From the NCBI GenBank assembly GCA_900544555.1, contig UQWD01000005.1, positions 60,462 through 124,461 on the forward strand: a stretch of DNA of 64,000 nucleotides, given 5' to 3'. This document shows, piece by piece, positions 26,855 to 34,788 of the stretch; within the stretch, counting starts at the first letter, position 1, and each line of letters starts with the position of its first letter. The DNA is from an uncultured Eubacteriales bacterium (GTDB taxonomy: Bacteria > Bacillota > Clostridia > Christensenellales > CAG-138). The notes beneath the pieces were generated by a model that ran no database searches, was not told where the DNA came from, and saw nothing but the letters and a program-made list of their open reading frames with translations. A program made the position numbers and the translations under genes.

Positions 26855-27523
26855 ATGGATTTTTCTCTCTTTGACGAGCTTAAGGAGCTCGGCTGGTTTA
26901 CCTGGCTGTGCGTTGGCGCCGCGGCTGCCGTGGTGCTGGGCGTTGTTTGTCTGGCTGCGAACCGAAACCGTAAAACAGGAGGCGCGCGGACGCAAACGCA
27001 CAAAACGCAGGCGCTTGTCTACGGCGCGCTTTGCATAGCGCTTTCGTTTCTGCTCAGCTACATCAAGCTGTTTTCAATGCCTCAGGGCGGTTCAATTACC
27101 GTTGCTTCCATGCTTCCCCTTATGTTGTACGCTTATTGGTTCGGCCCCTCCAAGGGCGTCGCCGCGGGCGTGGTTTACGGCGTGCTGCAATTTATACAAA
27201 AACCCGAAATCATTCATTGGGCCCAGCCCGTACTGGACTATATACTTGCGTTCGGCGCTATTGGGCTGGCCGGGTTTTTCCCCAAGTCCCTCGCAGCGGG
27301 AATCGTCGTTTCTGGTATCGCGCGCATGTTTTTCCACGGCTTGGCCGGGGCTATCTTTTTCGGCGAATGGGCGTGGGAGGGCTGGAACGTCTGGCTGTAC
27401 GGTTTTGCGTATAACGTGGTAACGGTCGGGCCGGACGTTATCATATGCCTGATTATCGCTTTGCTGCCGCCGATTAGGAAGGCGTTTGAGCGAATCCGCC
27501 CCGCAAGCGCGGTGCAATCTTGA
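26855..27523 (+). CDS. thiT: Thiamine ECF transporter S component ThiT
   Basis: A 222-residue membrane protein, the thiamine-binding S subunit of an ECF transporter. After one additional N-terminal hydrophobic segment (14-36) and a basic loop, six helices follow. GGSITVASMLPLMLYAYWFGP and YGVLQFIQKPEIIHWAQPVLDY are ThiT thiamine-site signatures (the Trp and the Glu/His segment). The TPP riboswitch upstream confirms the substrate. It has no EcfA or EcfT next to it and would use the shared module at 48.8-51.3 kb. AAAAGGA lies about 10 nt before the ATG. The extra N-terminal helix is longer than in typical ThiT. Confidence 0.95.
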   Translation: MDFSLFDELKELGWFTWLCVGAAAAVVLGVVCLAANRNRKTGGARTQTHKTQALVYGALCIALSFLLSYIKLFSMPQGGSITVASMLPLMLYAYWFGPSKGVAAGVVYGVLQFIQKPEIIHWAQPVLDYILAFGAIGLAGFFPKSLAAGIVVSGIARMFFHGLAGAIFFGEWAWEGWNVWLYGFAYNVVTVGPDVIICLIIALLPPIRKAFERIRPASAVQS

Positions 27524-27654
27524 CTTGACTAAACATTTTATGTTTTTGGATAGGATGACGTCGTTCGCGGCAAACTGTTTTACGATAATGTGATTGACTT
27601 TAATACGTTTTTTTGAGTAAGCGCTAAAACCTTAACGGCGGATACAATAAACAG

Positions 27655-27698
27655 CAAAAGCCGCGCGCCCGCCCGGAACGGCTCCGGCGCGGGCGCGC
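27655..27698 (-). terminator. Terminator of SANT-like regulator gene
   Basis: A GC-rich 10-bp stem, GCGCGCCCGC / GCGGGCGCGC (27663-27698), with further CGG / CCG pairing inside. On the minus strand GGCTTTTGCTG follows. It is 18 bp beyond the stop of the regulator and may also end thiT on the other strand. Confidence 0.75.
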
Positions 27699-27716
27699 TT
27701 ACGTTTTGATATCGCT

Positions 27717-28667
27717 TCAGGATTCAAGAAGCATTCTTTCGCAGTCCGCAACGTTCTTGGATAGTTCGCGGATATAGCTGCTTAATGAGGACATCTTAAC
27801 CACGCTCGTTTGGCCTAGGAATTCCCTGTTTAAACTCATAAGCTGCCTGAACAGGCTTAACAGCGTGCTAAACCGTTCCTTCTGGTATTCAAGCTCACGC
27901 GCGCGTGAGTCCAGCTGTTCTTTGAGCTCGCCGTTAACTGCCCTAAGCCGCATGACGTCCTGAGCGTCTCCCCTTTCAAGCTCCTCCAGCCTTTTCATGG
28001 CCTGAGCCCCCTTGCATGCGCCCACGGCCAAAGCGCCCAGGCTTTCAAAGAACGCGGTAACGTCCAAGCCGTCGACCTGATTGAGATCGTTGACCATTCC
28101 CGCAACCACATCCACCAGGCTTTCCTTATTCTTTTTCGGGCGGCCGGAACGGCGCAGGGGCGCGTTGTGGTACGGATCAAATACCGGTATATCCTTCTCA
28201 CGCATCTGGGCCACTACCTCGCGCACCAGCTCAGGGTTGCTTTTGATAAGCGAACGGTATTTGTTCTGATAACGGAGCATGGCCTTATTATCGCCGTTGC
28301 CAAGCCTGAGCGTACACGCCCTTACGGATATGCCCTTGGCTTGATCATGCAGCACGGTCTTGAGCAGCTCCCGCATCTCCTCATCGGTAAATGGTACGAA
28401 CGCGGCGCAGCGCCCCGCGTCGTCCGCCCTGGATTCATCCTCTTTTATCCGGGCGTAATAGTAGTTCCTGATGCTGTTCGGCTTCCTTCCCGTTTGAGCG
28501 GCTACACGCTCAAACACGGTGCGAAGCGGCCAACCTGATTTTCTTGCCTTTTCTACCTCGGAGAAGAGCAGTTCTTCCTCTTCCGGCTTCCACCCTCCCG
28601 CAGAGGATTTGACGATTTCATATAAGGCGCCGCCAACCGCGTTTTTCTCCGCATGATTGTCTCTCAT
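27717..28667 (-). CDS. SANT/Myb-like DNA-binding protein (RsfA-like)
   Basis: A 316-residue protein. Residues 24-76 (GWKPEEEELLFSEVEKARKSG...PNSIRNYYYARI) form a Myb/SANT-like helix-turn-helix, reminiscent of the RsfA sporulation regulator family. A second similar unit (FVPFTDEEMRELLKTVL...MLRYQNKYRSLI) covers about 90-145. Next is a basic AT-hook-like patch, RRSGRPKKNKE, and a helical, coiled-coil C-terminus (about 225-310). So it looks like a DNA-binding protein with two recognition units and a dimerisation region. The target is unknown. GGGGGA lies about 11 nt before the ATG. It has its own terminator. Confidence 0.75.
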   Translation of the reverse strand: MRDNHAEKNAVGGALYEIVKSSAGGWKPEEEELLFSEVEKARKSGWPLRTVFERVAAQTGRKPNSIRNYYYARIKEDESRADDAGRCAAFVPFTDEEMRELLKTVLHDQAKGISVRACTLRLGNGDNKAMLRYQNKYRSLIKSNPELVREVVAQMREKDIPVFDPYHNAPLRRSGRPKKNKESLVDVVAGMVNDLNQVDGLDVTAFFESLGALAVGACKGAQAMKRLEELERGDAQDVMRLRAVNGELKEQLDSRARELEYQKERFSTLLSLFRQLMSLNREFLGQTSVVKMSSLSSYIRELSKNVADCERMLLES

Positions 28668-28750
28668 ATTGAATAATTCCCCCTGTCGTTTCTATGTATA
28701 GCGCTATTTTCTCCCAATTCATGGAATTTATACCCCTTAAGCATGGAAAC

Positions 28751-28788
28751 AAAAAACCAAAGCGAGGAATCTATCACAGCTTTGGTTT
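28751..28788 (-). terminator. Terminator downstream of asnS
   Basis: AAACCAAAGC / GCTTTGGTTT, a perfect 10-bp stem with a 15-nt loop, then six T on the minus strand. It lies 85 bp beyond the asnS stop. Confidence 0.8.
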
Positions 28789-28872
28789 GTATAACATATA
28801 GTTATGAATTATTGTGAGACATTATGATTGTTACGCGTTAAAGAAGCGCTTTTAAAAAAACCTTCCCCGCGG

Positions 28873-30255
28873 CTACATATCAAGGTTGCCCGCAGTCCTT
28901 GGAAACGGAAGCACATCGCGTATGTTCGTCATGCCCGTAACGTACATTACCATACGCTCAAAACCAAGCCCGAACCCGGCGTGTTCCACGCCTCCATACC
29001 TGCGCAGCGCAAGGTACCAGTCGTACTGTTCGCACTCAAGATTCAGCTCGCGCATGCGCCGCGTTAAAACGTCCAGCCTTTCCTCGCGCTGGCTTCCTCC
29101 GATGATTTCGCCTACGCCCGGAACCAAAAGGTCAGAGGCCGCAACGGTCTTTTCATCATCGTTCATGCGCATGTAAAACGCTTTTATCTCTTTGGGATAA
29201 TCCGTAACGAACACCGGCCGCTTATAAATCTTCTCCGTAAGATACCGTTCATGCTCGGTCTGAAGATCGCAACCCCATGAAACAGGATATTCAAACTTCT
29301 CACCACTGCGCTCAAGCAGCTCGACCGCCTCCGTATAGGTAACGCGCGCGAACTCGCTGTTCAGCACATGGTTGAGCCGCTCGATAAGCCCCTTATCCAT
29401 AAACTGGTTGAAGAAAGCCGTCTCGTCCGGGCACCGCTCCATCACGGCGCTGATGATGTATTTAATCATCTCCTCGGCGACGTCCATGTCGCGGGTTAGG
29501 TCGCAAAACGCCATTTCAGGCTCAATCATCCAAAACTCCGCCGCATGGCGCGCCGTATTGGACTTTTCCGCACGGAATGTGGGACCAAACGTATAAATAT
29601 CCCTGAATGCCAGCGCGAACGCCTCGCCGTACAGCTGCCCGCTTACCGTTAGGTTGGCGGCGCGACCGAAAAAATCCTTCTTTTCATCCACAGCGCCATC
29701 CTCAGCGCGCGGAAGATTATCAAGGTTTAGCGATGTTACGCGGAACATCTCGCCCGCCCCCTCGCAATCGCTGCCCGTCAGAATGGGCGTGTGCACATAA
29801 AGGAACCCCCGCTCATCGAAAAAGCGGTGAATTGCCTGGGCCACAACGCTTCTTACCCTGAACACGGCCTGGAACGTGTTCGCTCGCGGGCGAAGATGCT
29901 GGATGGTACGCAAGAATTCCAGCGAATGCCGCTTTTTTTGAAGCGGGTAATCCTGCTCGCACCCGCCCTTTATCGTGATATTCTTCGCATGAATTTCAAA
30001 CGGCTGCTGCGCGCCCGGCGTCAGCGCCAGCGTGCCTTCTACGCAAATGGCGCAGCCGGTAGAAATCCGGCTTATTGTTTCTGCGGGTATGCGCCCCTTT
30101 TCATACACTATTTGGACGCTTTTAAACGAAGAGCCGTCGGTCAGTTCTATAAACCCAACGTTCTTATTCTCCCGAGCAGTCCTCACCCAGCCCGCCGCCT
30201 GAATATCGCCGGTATAAGAATCGGGATTCTTATGAAGTTCATAAAGCCTAACCAT
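28873..30255 (-). CDS. asnS: Asparagine--tRNA ligase
   Basis: A 460-residue class IIb aminoacyl-tRNA synthetase. An N-terminal OB-fold anticodon-binding domain (about 15-105) is followed by the catalytic domain. Class II motifs are visible: FGPTFRAEKSNTARHAAEFWMIEPE (motif 2 region) and GFGLGFERMVMYVTGMTNIRDVLPFPRT (motif 3, near the C-terminus), with EIIGGSQREERLD typical of AsnRS. The ATG at 30255 has GGAGGG 4 nt upstream; the TTG at 30267 lies inside that ribosome site. No T-box leader is visible in the short upstream gap. Confidence 0.97.
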   Translation of the reverse strand: MVRLYELHKNPDSYTGDIQAAGWVRTARENKNVGFIELTDGSSFKSVQIVYEKGRIPAETISRISTGCAICVEGTLALTPGAQQPFEIHAKNITIKGGCEQDYPLQKKRHSLEFLRTIQHLRPRANTFQAVFRVRSVVAQAIHRFFDERGFLYVHTPILTGSDCEGAGEMFRVTSLNLDNLPRAEDGAVDEKKDFFGRAANLTVSGQLYGEAFALAFRDIYTFGPTFRAEKSNTARHAAEFWMIEPEMAFCDLTRDMDVAEEMIKYIISAVMERCPDETAFFNQFMDKGLIERLNHVLNSEFARVTYTEAVELLERSGEKFEYPVSWGCDLQTEHERYLTEKIYKRPVFVTDYPKEIKAFYMRMNDDEKTVAASDLLVPGVGEIIGGSQREERLDVLTRRMRELNLECEQYDWYLALRRYGGVEHAGFGLGFERMVMYVTGMTNIRDVLPFPRTAGNLDM

Positions 30256-30387
30256 AACGCCCTCCAAAATCCATAATTTACTGGCATTGTAGCATAACAG
30301 GCAATAATCCGCAACCAGCGCACATGCCGTATGCGTCTTTTCATAATATTAGCATATACGACATAAGAATATGCGGAGGTGATGCGC

Positions 30388-31407
30388 ATGTTAGAAACTT
30401 CAGTACCGTTAATGGTAATCCGTTCGGATATTCGCTGCCTAATACGCGTTAACGATCAACCGATGGGCGAAAGCTCCCCCCAATCCTATGTGGCGTTCCC
30501 CGTATCGTCTGAGGGCGATTATTATATATGCGCCGTTCCGCTGGAGAATTCGCCCGGCTCCAAGCGGTACAGCATTACGCGCAAGCTCAGTTTTGAACAG
30601 GGGAGCATATGCGCCCCGCAAACCGGCGACGTTCAGGTTTACGCCTGGCCCGGCGGAATGGTCGAGCTTATGCTCTGCCCGGGGAGCATTGAAATTCCTG
30701 ACCCGGACTCGTTTCCATATACCATATCCCGCCTGGAATTTGAATGCGGCAGACGGGCGCTCACGCTGTATTACGAGAGCGGGCTGCGCCTCGCTCTGGA
30801 GGAAAACGGCAGAATTATCAGCGGATACTGCGTCGGAACCGGGCATACCGGCAACCTATCGCCGCTCAATATCGGGCAAAAGCAAATGGTAGCGCTCCAG
30901 GCGGGAATGGCAAACCAGCAGCGGCTGCTCATTACGGATAGAAATTTAGAGCCCATACTCGATATTGCTGACGACGATGTGATGATAATCGATTCCAATC
31001 CGGCGTCGGTAAAGGCGCTTAATACGCTGGCCGGGCATGAGAAGCGCGTGCTTTATGAGTACGATGGTAAGCAGTTCCAACCGGGAGAGCCGCAGATTGG
31101 CTTTTTCACGCACGAATATCACGCGCCGGAGGATCCGCTTTCGCTCGCTATTTGCTTCTGTGAGGCGGTTCGGCTTGAAATACAGGAGGAAGCCGCAAGC
31201 TACTTAACTCCGGATTTGGCCTCCGGTCTGGATTTTACGCTGATTAGGCAGCTTCTAGGCGAATTTGATGAGTGCAGGCCGCCGCTGTCGGATCACAGCG
31301 GCAATGTGCTTGGCCTTGCATACGGCAGGGACGGCGCCGTAAAGGACGTGCGCCTGTTCAATTTTTCATTTGAATCCGGGAGGATAAGCAATATAAGCGA
31401 GATGTAA
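30388..31407 (+). CDS. Hypothetical protein, 339 aa
   Basis: I do not recognise this protein. It has no signal peptide, no transmembrane helix and looks like a beta-rich cytosolic protein with an acidic C-terminal half. The opening (LETSVPLMVIRSDIRCLIRVNDQPMGE) and the following 90 residues resemble a beta-sandwich; the later LITDRNLEPILDIADDD resembles a beta-propeller strand pair. The ATG at 30388 is preferred because GGAGG ends 8 nt before it; nearer GTG and ATG codons overlap the ribosome site. It lies between asnS (divergent) and spoIIE and may be a sporulation or wall-related gene only by position. Confidence 0.75.
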   Translation: MLETSVPLMVIRSDIRCLIRVNDQPMGESSPQSYVAFPVSSEGDYYICAVPLENSPGSKRYSITRKLSFEQGSICAPQTGDVQVYAWPGGMVELMLCPGSIEIPDPDSFPYTISRLEFECGRRALTLYYESGLRLALEENGRIISGYCVGTGHTGNLSPLNIGQKQMVALQAGMANQQRLLITDRNLEPILDIADDDVMIIDSNPASVKALNTLAGHEKRVLYEYDGKQFQPGEPQIGFFTHEYHAPEDPLSLAICFCEAVRLEIQEEAASYLTPDLASGLDFTLIRQLLGEFDECRPPLSDHSGNVLGLAYGRDGAVKDVRLFNFSFESGRISNISEM

Positions 31408-31559
31408 ATGAGCGTTAACTATTTGTTTTTTATTGGGCGGTTCCCCTGATTTCGGTCTTTAAAAAAAAGGCCGGAATAGCCGGAATGCCGTCTTAATTGC
31501 ATGAATGGCCGGACGTGCTCGTCAGAACCCCTTTTTTCGATGAATTAGGCGAGCACCCT

Positions 31560-31592
31560 TTGACACGTTTTTTAACGTTAAGAGCCTAAAAT
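31560..31592 (+). promoter_or_regulatory. Spo0A-type promoter of spoIIE (21-bp spacer)
   Basis: TTGACA (31560-31565) and TAAAAT (31587-31592) are separated by 21 bp. The spoIIE and spoIIG promoters of Bacillus subtilis have the same abnormal 21-22-bp spacing and need phosphorylated Spo0A. A partial 0A box, TTCGATG at 31536-31542 (reverse complement of the consensus is TTCGACA), lies 17 bp upstream. The start codon follows 40 bp further. Confidence 0.65.
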
Positions 31593-31632
31593 ATACCAAG
31601 GCATATAAGCGAAAAGGGGAGGTGGACAAGCT

Positions 31633-33366
31633 ATGCGGGAGCCGGCGCTTCATGTTCGCGAACGGATCGGCGCTTATGTTCTTCGCCGTGAATTCCCATG
31701 GGAGCTATCTACGCTTCTGGGAACGCTTCTGATATCATCCTCGGGCACGCTGACAGGAATTTCGCCTGTGGGGAGCGCCGCTGCGGCAGCGGCCTTGATG
31801 TGTAGGCGCTATACCCTTCCCGCGTTTATCGGCGCGCTTGCCGGGGCGGCAGCGGGCGGCCGCTGGGAATCCGCGGCGAGTACGGCTATTTTCGGTTTGC
31901 TGTATCTTTTAGCGCGTATCTGGCGCCAACGTGTTGGCGCGCTTGAAAAGTTCACGCTGCTTTTAATTTCTCAGCTCATTCTGTTTCCCCTCTTTTATGT
32001 CCGCTCCTTAAACCGGGCAATGGCGGGGTGCGCGATGCTCATTTTAACCGCCGCGGGCGCTGCGCTGTTTCGTCAGGCGATTACGGCTTTGGACGCTATC
32101 CGGCGAAGGCGCATGCTTACCAATGCGGAACAGGCGGGCATATGCATACTGGCCGGGGTTTTCGCCTTCGCCCTGGTTCCCATGCGCATAGAGGGCGTTT
32201 CGCTCGGCGTTATTTTCTCCACGGCTGCCGCCCTGTTTGCAGCGCAGGCAAAGGGTATATCCTCCCTGGCTGCTTCCGTGGCCCTCGGCCTTGGCGCCGC
32301 GGCCTCAGGAGACGGTTTTATGGTTCTAGTGGGATTAACCTGCTGTACGCTGTGCGCTTGCGCTCTTCGGGATATGGGAAAGTGGGGAACGCTTACCGGG
32401 TTCGCGGTTTGTTACGGGGTTGTTTACCGCTTAACAGGCGGAGCGGGGGTATCTGAGCTGATAGCGTCGTCCATCGGCATGCTTGGTTTCGCCGTGGCTC
32501 CCACCCGGCTTTTGCGCGCTGTTACCTCTTACACCGTAACGCGCGAGCAAAGCTATTCCAAAAAGCAGCTTCAGCATATGAAGGACAGGATTGGGTGCAT
32601 GACAGCCGTGCTCAGGCAAATAGCAGACCTGTTCACCGCCCAAGGCAATACCGATGATATGCAGTTTACCAACCGTCAGCTTAAAGGCGTGTGCGCCGCT
32701 CTTGAGCGGCTGCGCCAAGATGAACCCGTGATACGCAAATATTATGATTTAAGCGTGGGCGCTGCCGCATGCCCAAAGGGGGGCAGCGACGCGACAGGGG
32801 ACAGCATGGGGATACGCAACGTTTACGGGCGGGTGCTGCTTGCGCTCAGCGACGGCATGGGTACCGGCTCGGCGGCGCATAAGGAAAGCACAGCGGCAAT
32901 TGCGCTTTTGGGCGATTTGCTCAGCGTCGGTTTCGACCTGGACGACGCGCTTGAATCGGTAAACCGCCTGCTCATCGCGCGGGGCGAGGGCGAAATGTAC
33001 GCCACGCTTGACGCCATGCTGCTTGATCCTTCAAACGCGTGCGCAAGGTTTATTAAGTACGGCGCGCCGCCCAGTTATATAATTCGTAACGGCAAGGTAC
33101 ATACGCTGTACGCTGAAACGCTTCCTCTGGGCATACTTCAGGAGGCGAGGCCGGCCGTACATCAGATTAACCTGCGCCGCGGCGACGCCGTGGTGCTAAT
33201 GACGGACGGCGCTTCGGATTCTCTGGGAAGCGAGGTCTTCGCAACCCTGCTCGAACGCGGGGGCGGGGCAAACACGGCGAACGACGCCGCGGAGGCCATA
33301 TTAAGCTATGCCAAGGAGAAGAGCGATGATGACGACATGACCGTTTTGGTCGCGCGCATTACATAG
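31633..33366 (+). CDS. spoIIE: Stage II sporulation protein E (short form)
   Basis: A 577-residue SpoIIE, the membrane PP2C phosphatase that dephosphorylates SpoIIAA and so activates sigma-F in the forespore. Residues 25-310 contain many hydrophobic helices. After a linker (310-365) comes the PP2C domain: CPKGGSDATGDS, LLALSDGMGTGSAAHKEST, YATLDAMLLD, PLGILQ, VLMTDGASDS and KSDDDDMTVLVARI hold the metal-binding Asp/Gly residues. Bacillus SpoIIE is about 827 residues, so this one is shorter, mainly in the membrane and central regulatory parts. GGGGAGGTGG lies 9 nt before the ATG. Confidence 0.93.
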   Translation: MREPALHVRERIGAYVLRREFPWELSTLLGTLLISSSGTLTGISPVGSAAAAAALMCRRYTLPAFIGALAGAAAGGRWESAASTAIFGLLYLLARIWRQRVGALEKFTLLLISQLILFPLFYVRSLNRAMAGCAMLILTAAGAALFRQAITALDAIRRRRMLTNAEQAGICILAGVFAFALVPMRIEGVSLGVIFSTAAALFAAQAKGISSLAASVALGLGAAASGDGFMVLVGLTCCTLCACALRDMGKWGTLTGFAVCYGVVYRLTGGAGVSELIASSIGMLGFAVAPTRLLRAVTSYTVTREQSYSKKQLQHMKDRIGCMTAVLRQIADLFTAQGNTDDMQFTNRQLKGVCAALERLRQDEPVIRKYYDLSVGAAACPKGGSDATGDSMGIRNVYGRVLLALSDGMGTGSAAHKESTAAIALLGDLLSVGFDLDDALESVNRLLIARGEGEMYATLDAMLLDPSNACARFIKYGAPPSYIIRNGKVHTLYAETLPLGILQEARPAVHQINLRRGDAVVLMTDGASDSLGSEVFATLLERGGGANTANDAAEAILSYAKEKSDDDDMTVLVARIT

Positions 33367-33412
33367 CGCCGGCATAAGAATTTTAACAATCTAAAAACAA
33401 GCGTGATATTGC

Positions 33413-33441
33413 TTGTCCTTCAGCGCCATTTTCATTATAAT
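33413..33441 (+). promoter_or_regulatory. Probable sigma-A promoter of M23 lipoprotein gene
   Basis: TTGTCC (33413-33418) and TATAAT (33436-33441) with a 17-bp spacer, 22 bp before the start codon. The -10 is perfect and the -35 matches at four of six positions. Confidence 0.65.
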
Positions 33442-33462
33442 GGCAGTTGGAGGAGCAAAAAT

Positions 33463-34542
33463 ATGAATATACGGCATTTTCTATTCGGCGGCATAATACT
33501 TGCCATGTTTGTTTCTTGCGGCTGCGCGAAGCCAGGATTAAGCGCTACCCCTCAAGCGCCGGAGCTAACTATAAATCCGCTAACCCCTGAACCCAAGTCT
33601 GAACCCGATTGGGATGGGCTTGCGCAAAAGGGCCTTGAGGCGGGCATGGCCGCCCTCTCCTCGGTAAATATCTCGGATATTAAAATAACAAAAAGCGCGG
33701 ACCATAATACCGCGGAAATTGCCACGCAGGCCGGCAGCTATAAGGAAATAAGCGACAGATACCATGAGGCGGCGGCGGGCATCGCGGACAAACTCCCTTT
33801 CATCGACGAAGTACGTGTAACCTCTAAGGTTGACGGGGATAAGGATTGGCGCCTTTGCGCCGCGCTGGCCGGCGCGTTTGAAAACGCGCCCGGCGAAGCG
33901 ATAACAAGCTGCTGCGTATTGGAAAGCGCAGCGGACGCCCAATACGGCGTCGTTATACGCTTTATGGGTATGGATATTGACAAGGTGGACGAATTTGCCG
34001 ATCCGGAAAACGCGTTGTCGGCAAGGTTTGTTTACTATTATCTCAACACGGTGTTTGACGAGGACGGAAAGATGCTCAGCGCGGAAGAAACTGGCCATTA
34101 TGAATACAGCCGCGAATATTTATCCAATGTGGTATATCCTCTTGCAGGATACGAAAACAAATTGAAGGACTGCTGGTACCGGGATAGGGATGAGCAGACG
34201 CGCCGGCATATGGGCGCGGATATTCGCGTACCGGAGGGCACGCCGATACTGTCGTGCACCGACGGCTATGTAAAATATATCGGTGTTAACCGCATGGCCG
34301 GTAACTACGTAATCATTGAAGACGACGAAGGATTTGAATACCATTATTACCATATGGTTCGCTTGACAGACTTCCTGAACGTCGGCGAACGCGTTACGGG
34401 CGGGCAGGTGGTTGGTTTTGTCGGAAGCACGGGCAACAGCGTCGCAAACCACCTCCATCTTGCCGTCGTCACTCCCGATAACCGGCATGTAAACCCCTTT
34501 GAGCTTATGAGCCTGGTCGTATCCAGCGAGGGCGCTAATTAA
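33463..34542 (+). CDS. M23 family peptidase, probable lipoprotein
   Basis: A 359-residue exported protein with a C-terminal M23 domain. A signal sequence (1-20) ends in MFVSCGCAKP, which could be a lipobox at the first cysteine (F-V-S-C). Residues 35-240 are a unique acidic region. The M23 domain (about 245-355) has both zinc motifs: HMGADIRV (His, Asp) and NHLHLAVV (HxH), so it should be an active endopeptidase against peptidoglycan cross-links. It follows spoIIE by 97 bp with its own promoter. GGAGGAG is 8 nt before the ATG; the frame is open 20 codons upstream without a good start. A sporulation role is possible only by neighbourhood. Confidence 0.85.
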   Translation: MNIRHFLFGGIILAMFVSCGCAKPGLSATPQAPELTINPLTPEPKSEPDWDGLAQKGLEAGMAALSSVNISDIKITKSADHNTAEIATQAGSYKEISDRYHEAAAGIADKLPFIDEVRVTSKVDGDKDWRLCAALAGAFENAPGEAITSCCVLESAADAQYGVVIRFMGMDIDKVDEFADPENALSARFVYYYLNTVFDEDGKMLSAEETGHYEYSREYLSNVVYPLAGYENKLKDCWYRDRDEQTRRHMGADIRVPEGTPILSCTDGYVKYIGVNRMAGNYVIIEDDEGFEYHYYHMVRLTDFLNVGERVTGGQVVGFVGSTGNSVANHLHLAVVTPDNRHVNPFELMSLVVSSEGAN

Positions 34543-34573
34543 TTTCATAAATGTTTGCCGCTTCGCTATACTA

Positions 34574-34770
34574 TATAATGGCGGCGATTTAAAGAGCGCT
34601 CCTGGGCTGAATAGGTGGTAGCAGCGGCTTTTAAACGCCGCGACGCCGCCTGGCGATATACCTTATCGAGCGTCGCGGCTCAGGGGCAGATAATGCGCGG
34701 CTGGCTCAGCCGCTAGGCAGCGCGGAGGCAGGCTGTAGCGAAGTACAGTTCGGCTGCCGCGTATTTTTTT
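34574..34770 (+). ncRNA. Structured RNA leader of unassigned class
   Basis: A TATAAT -10 at 34574-34579 would start an RNA near 34587. The sequence to 34770 folds into nested stems: CCTGGGC (about 34601) with GCTCAGG (about 34677) encloses GCGGC/GCCGC and GCGACGC/GCGTCGC hairpins; CGGCT/AGCCG follows; the last hairpin (34720-34761) ends in seven T. The Usp gene starts 18 bp later. This is the form of a riboswitch or attenuator, or a terminated small RNA. It does not match the consensus of the c-di-AMP, TPP, cobalamin, M-box, lysine, SAM, FMN or T-box classes that I checked by eye. Confidence 0.6.
34720..34770 (+). terminator. Intrinsic terminator before Usp gene
   Basis: Stem CTGTA / TACAG (loop GCGAAG) extended by GGCAG / CTGCC and CGC / GCG with small bulges, then GTATTTTTTT. 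Readthrough would be needed for the downstream gene unless it has another promoter. Confidence 0.8.
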
Positions 34771-34788
34771 CAGAGAAGAGTGAGGTAA

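Noticed and set aside
30256..30387. T-box or other leader for asnS
   Set aside because: Only about 130 bp separate the divergent genes, with no specifier-loop or T-box sequence on the minus strand.
34610..34632. T-box-like sequence AGGTGGTAGCAGCGG
   Set aside because: The T-box antiterminator bulge must lie near the terminator and match TGGNACC; here it lies at the 5' side of the leader and the sequence deviates, and the downstream gene is not an amino-acid gene.
34587..34770. c-di-AMP (ydaO) riboswitch before the Usp gene
   Set aside because: Tempting because of the Usp/potassium connection, but the conserved ydaO segments (GGGGAACCA-like and the CCGACAGCTAACC-like 3' end) are not found. 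Kept as unassigned.
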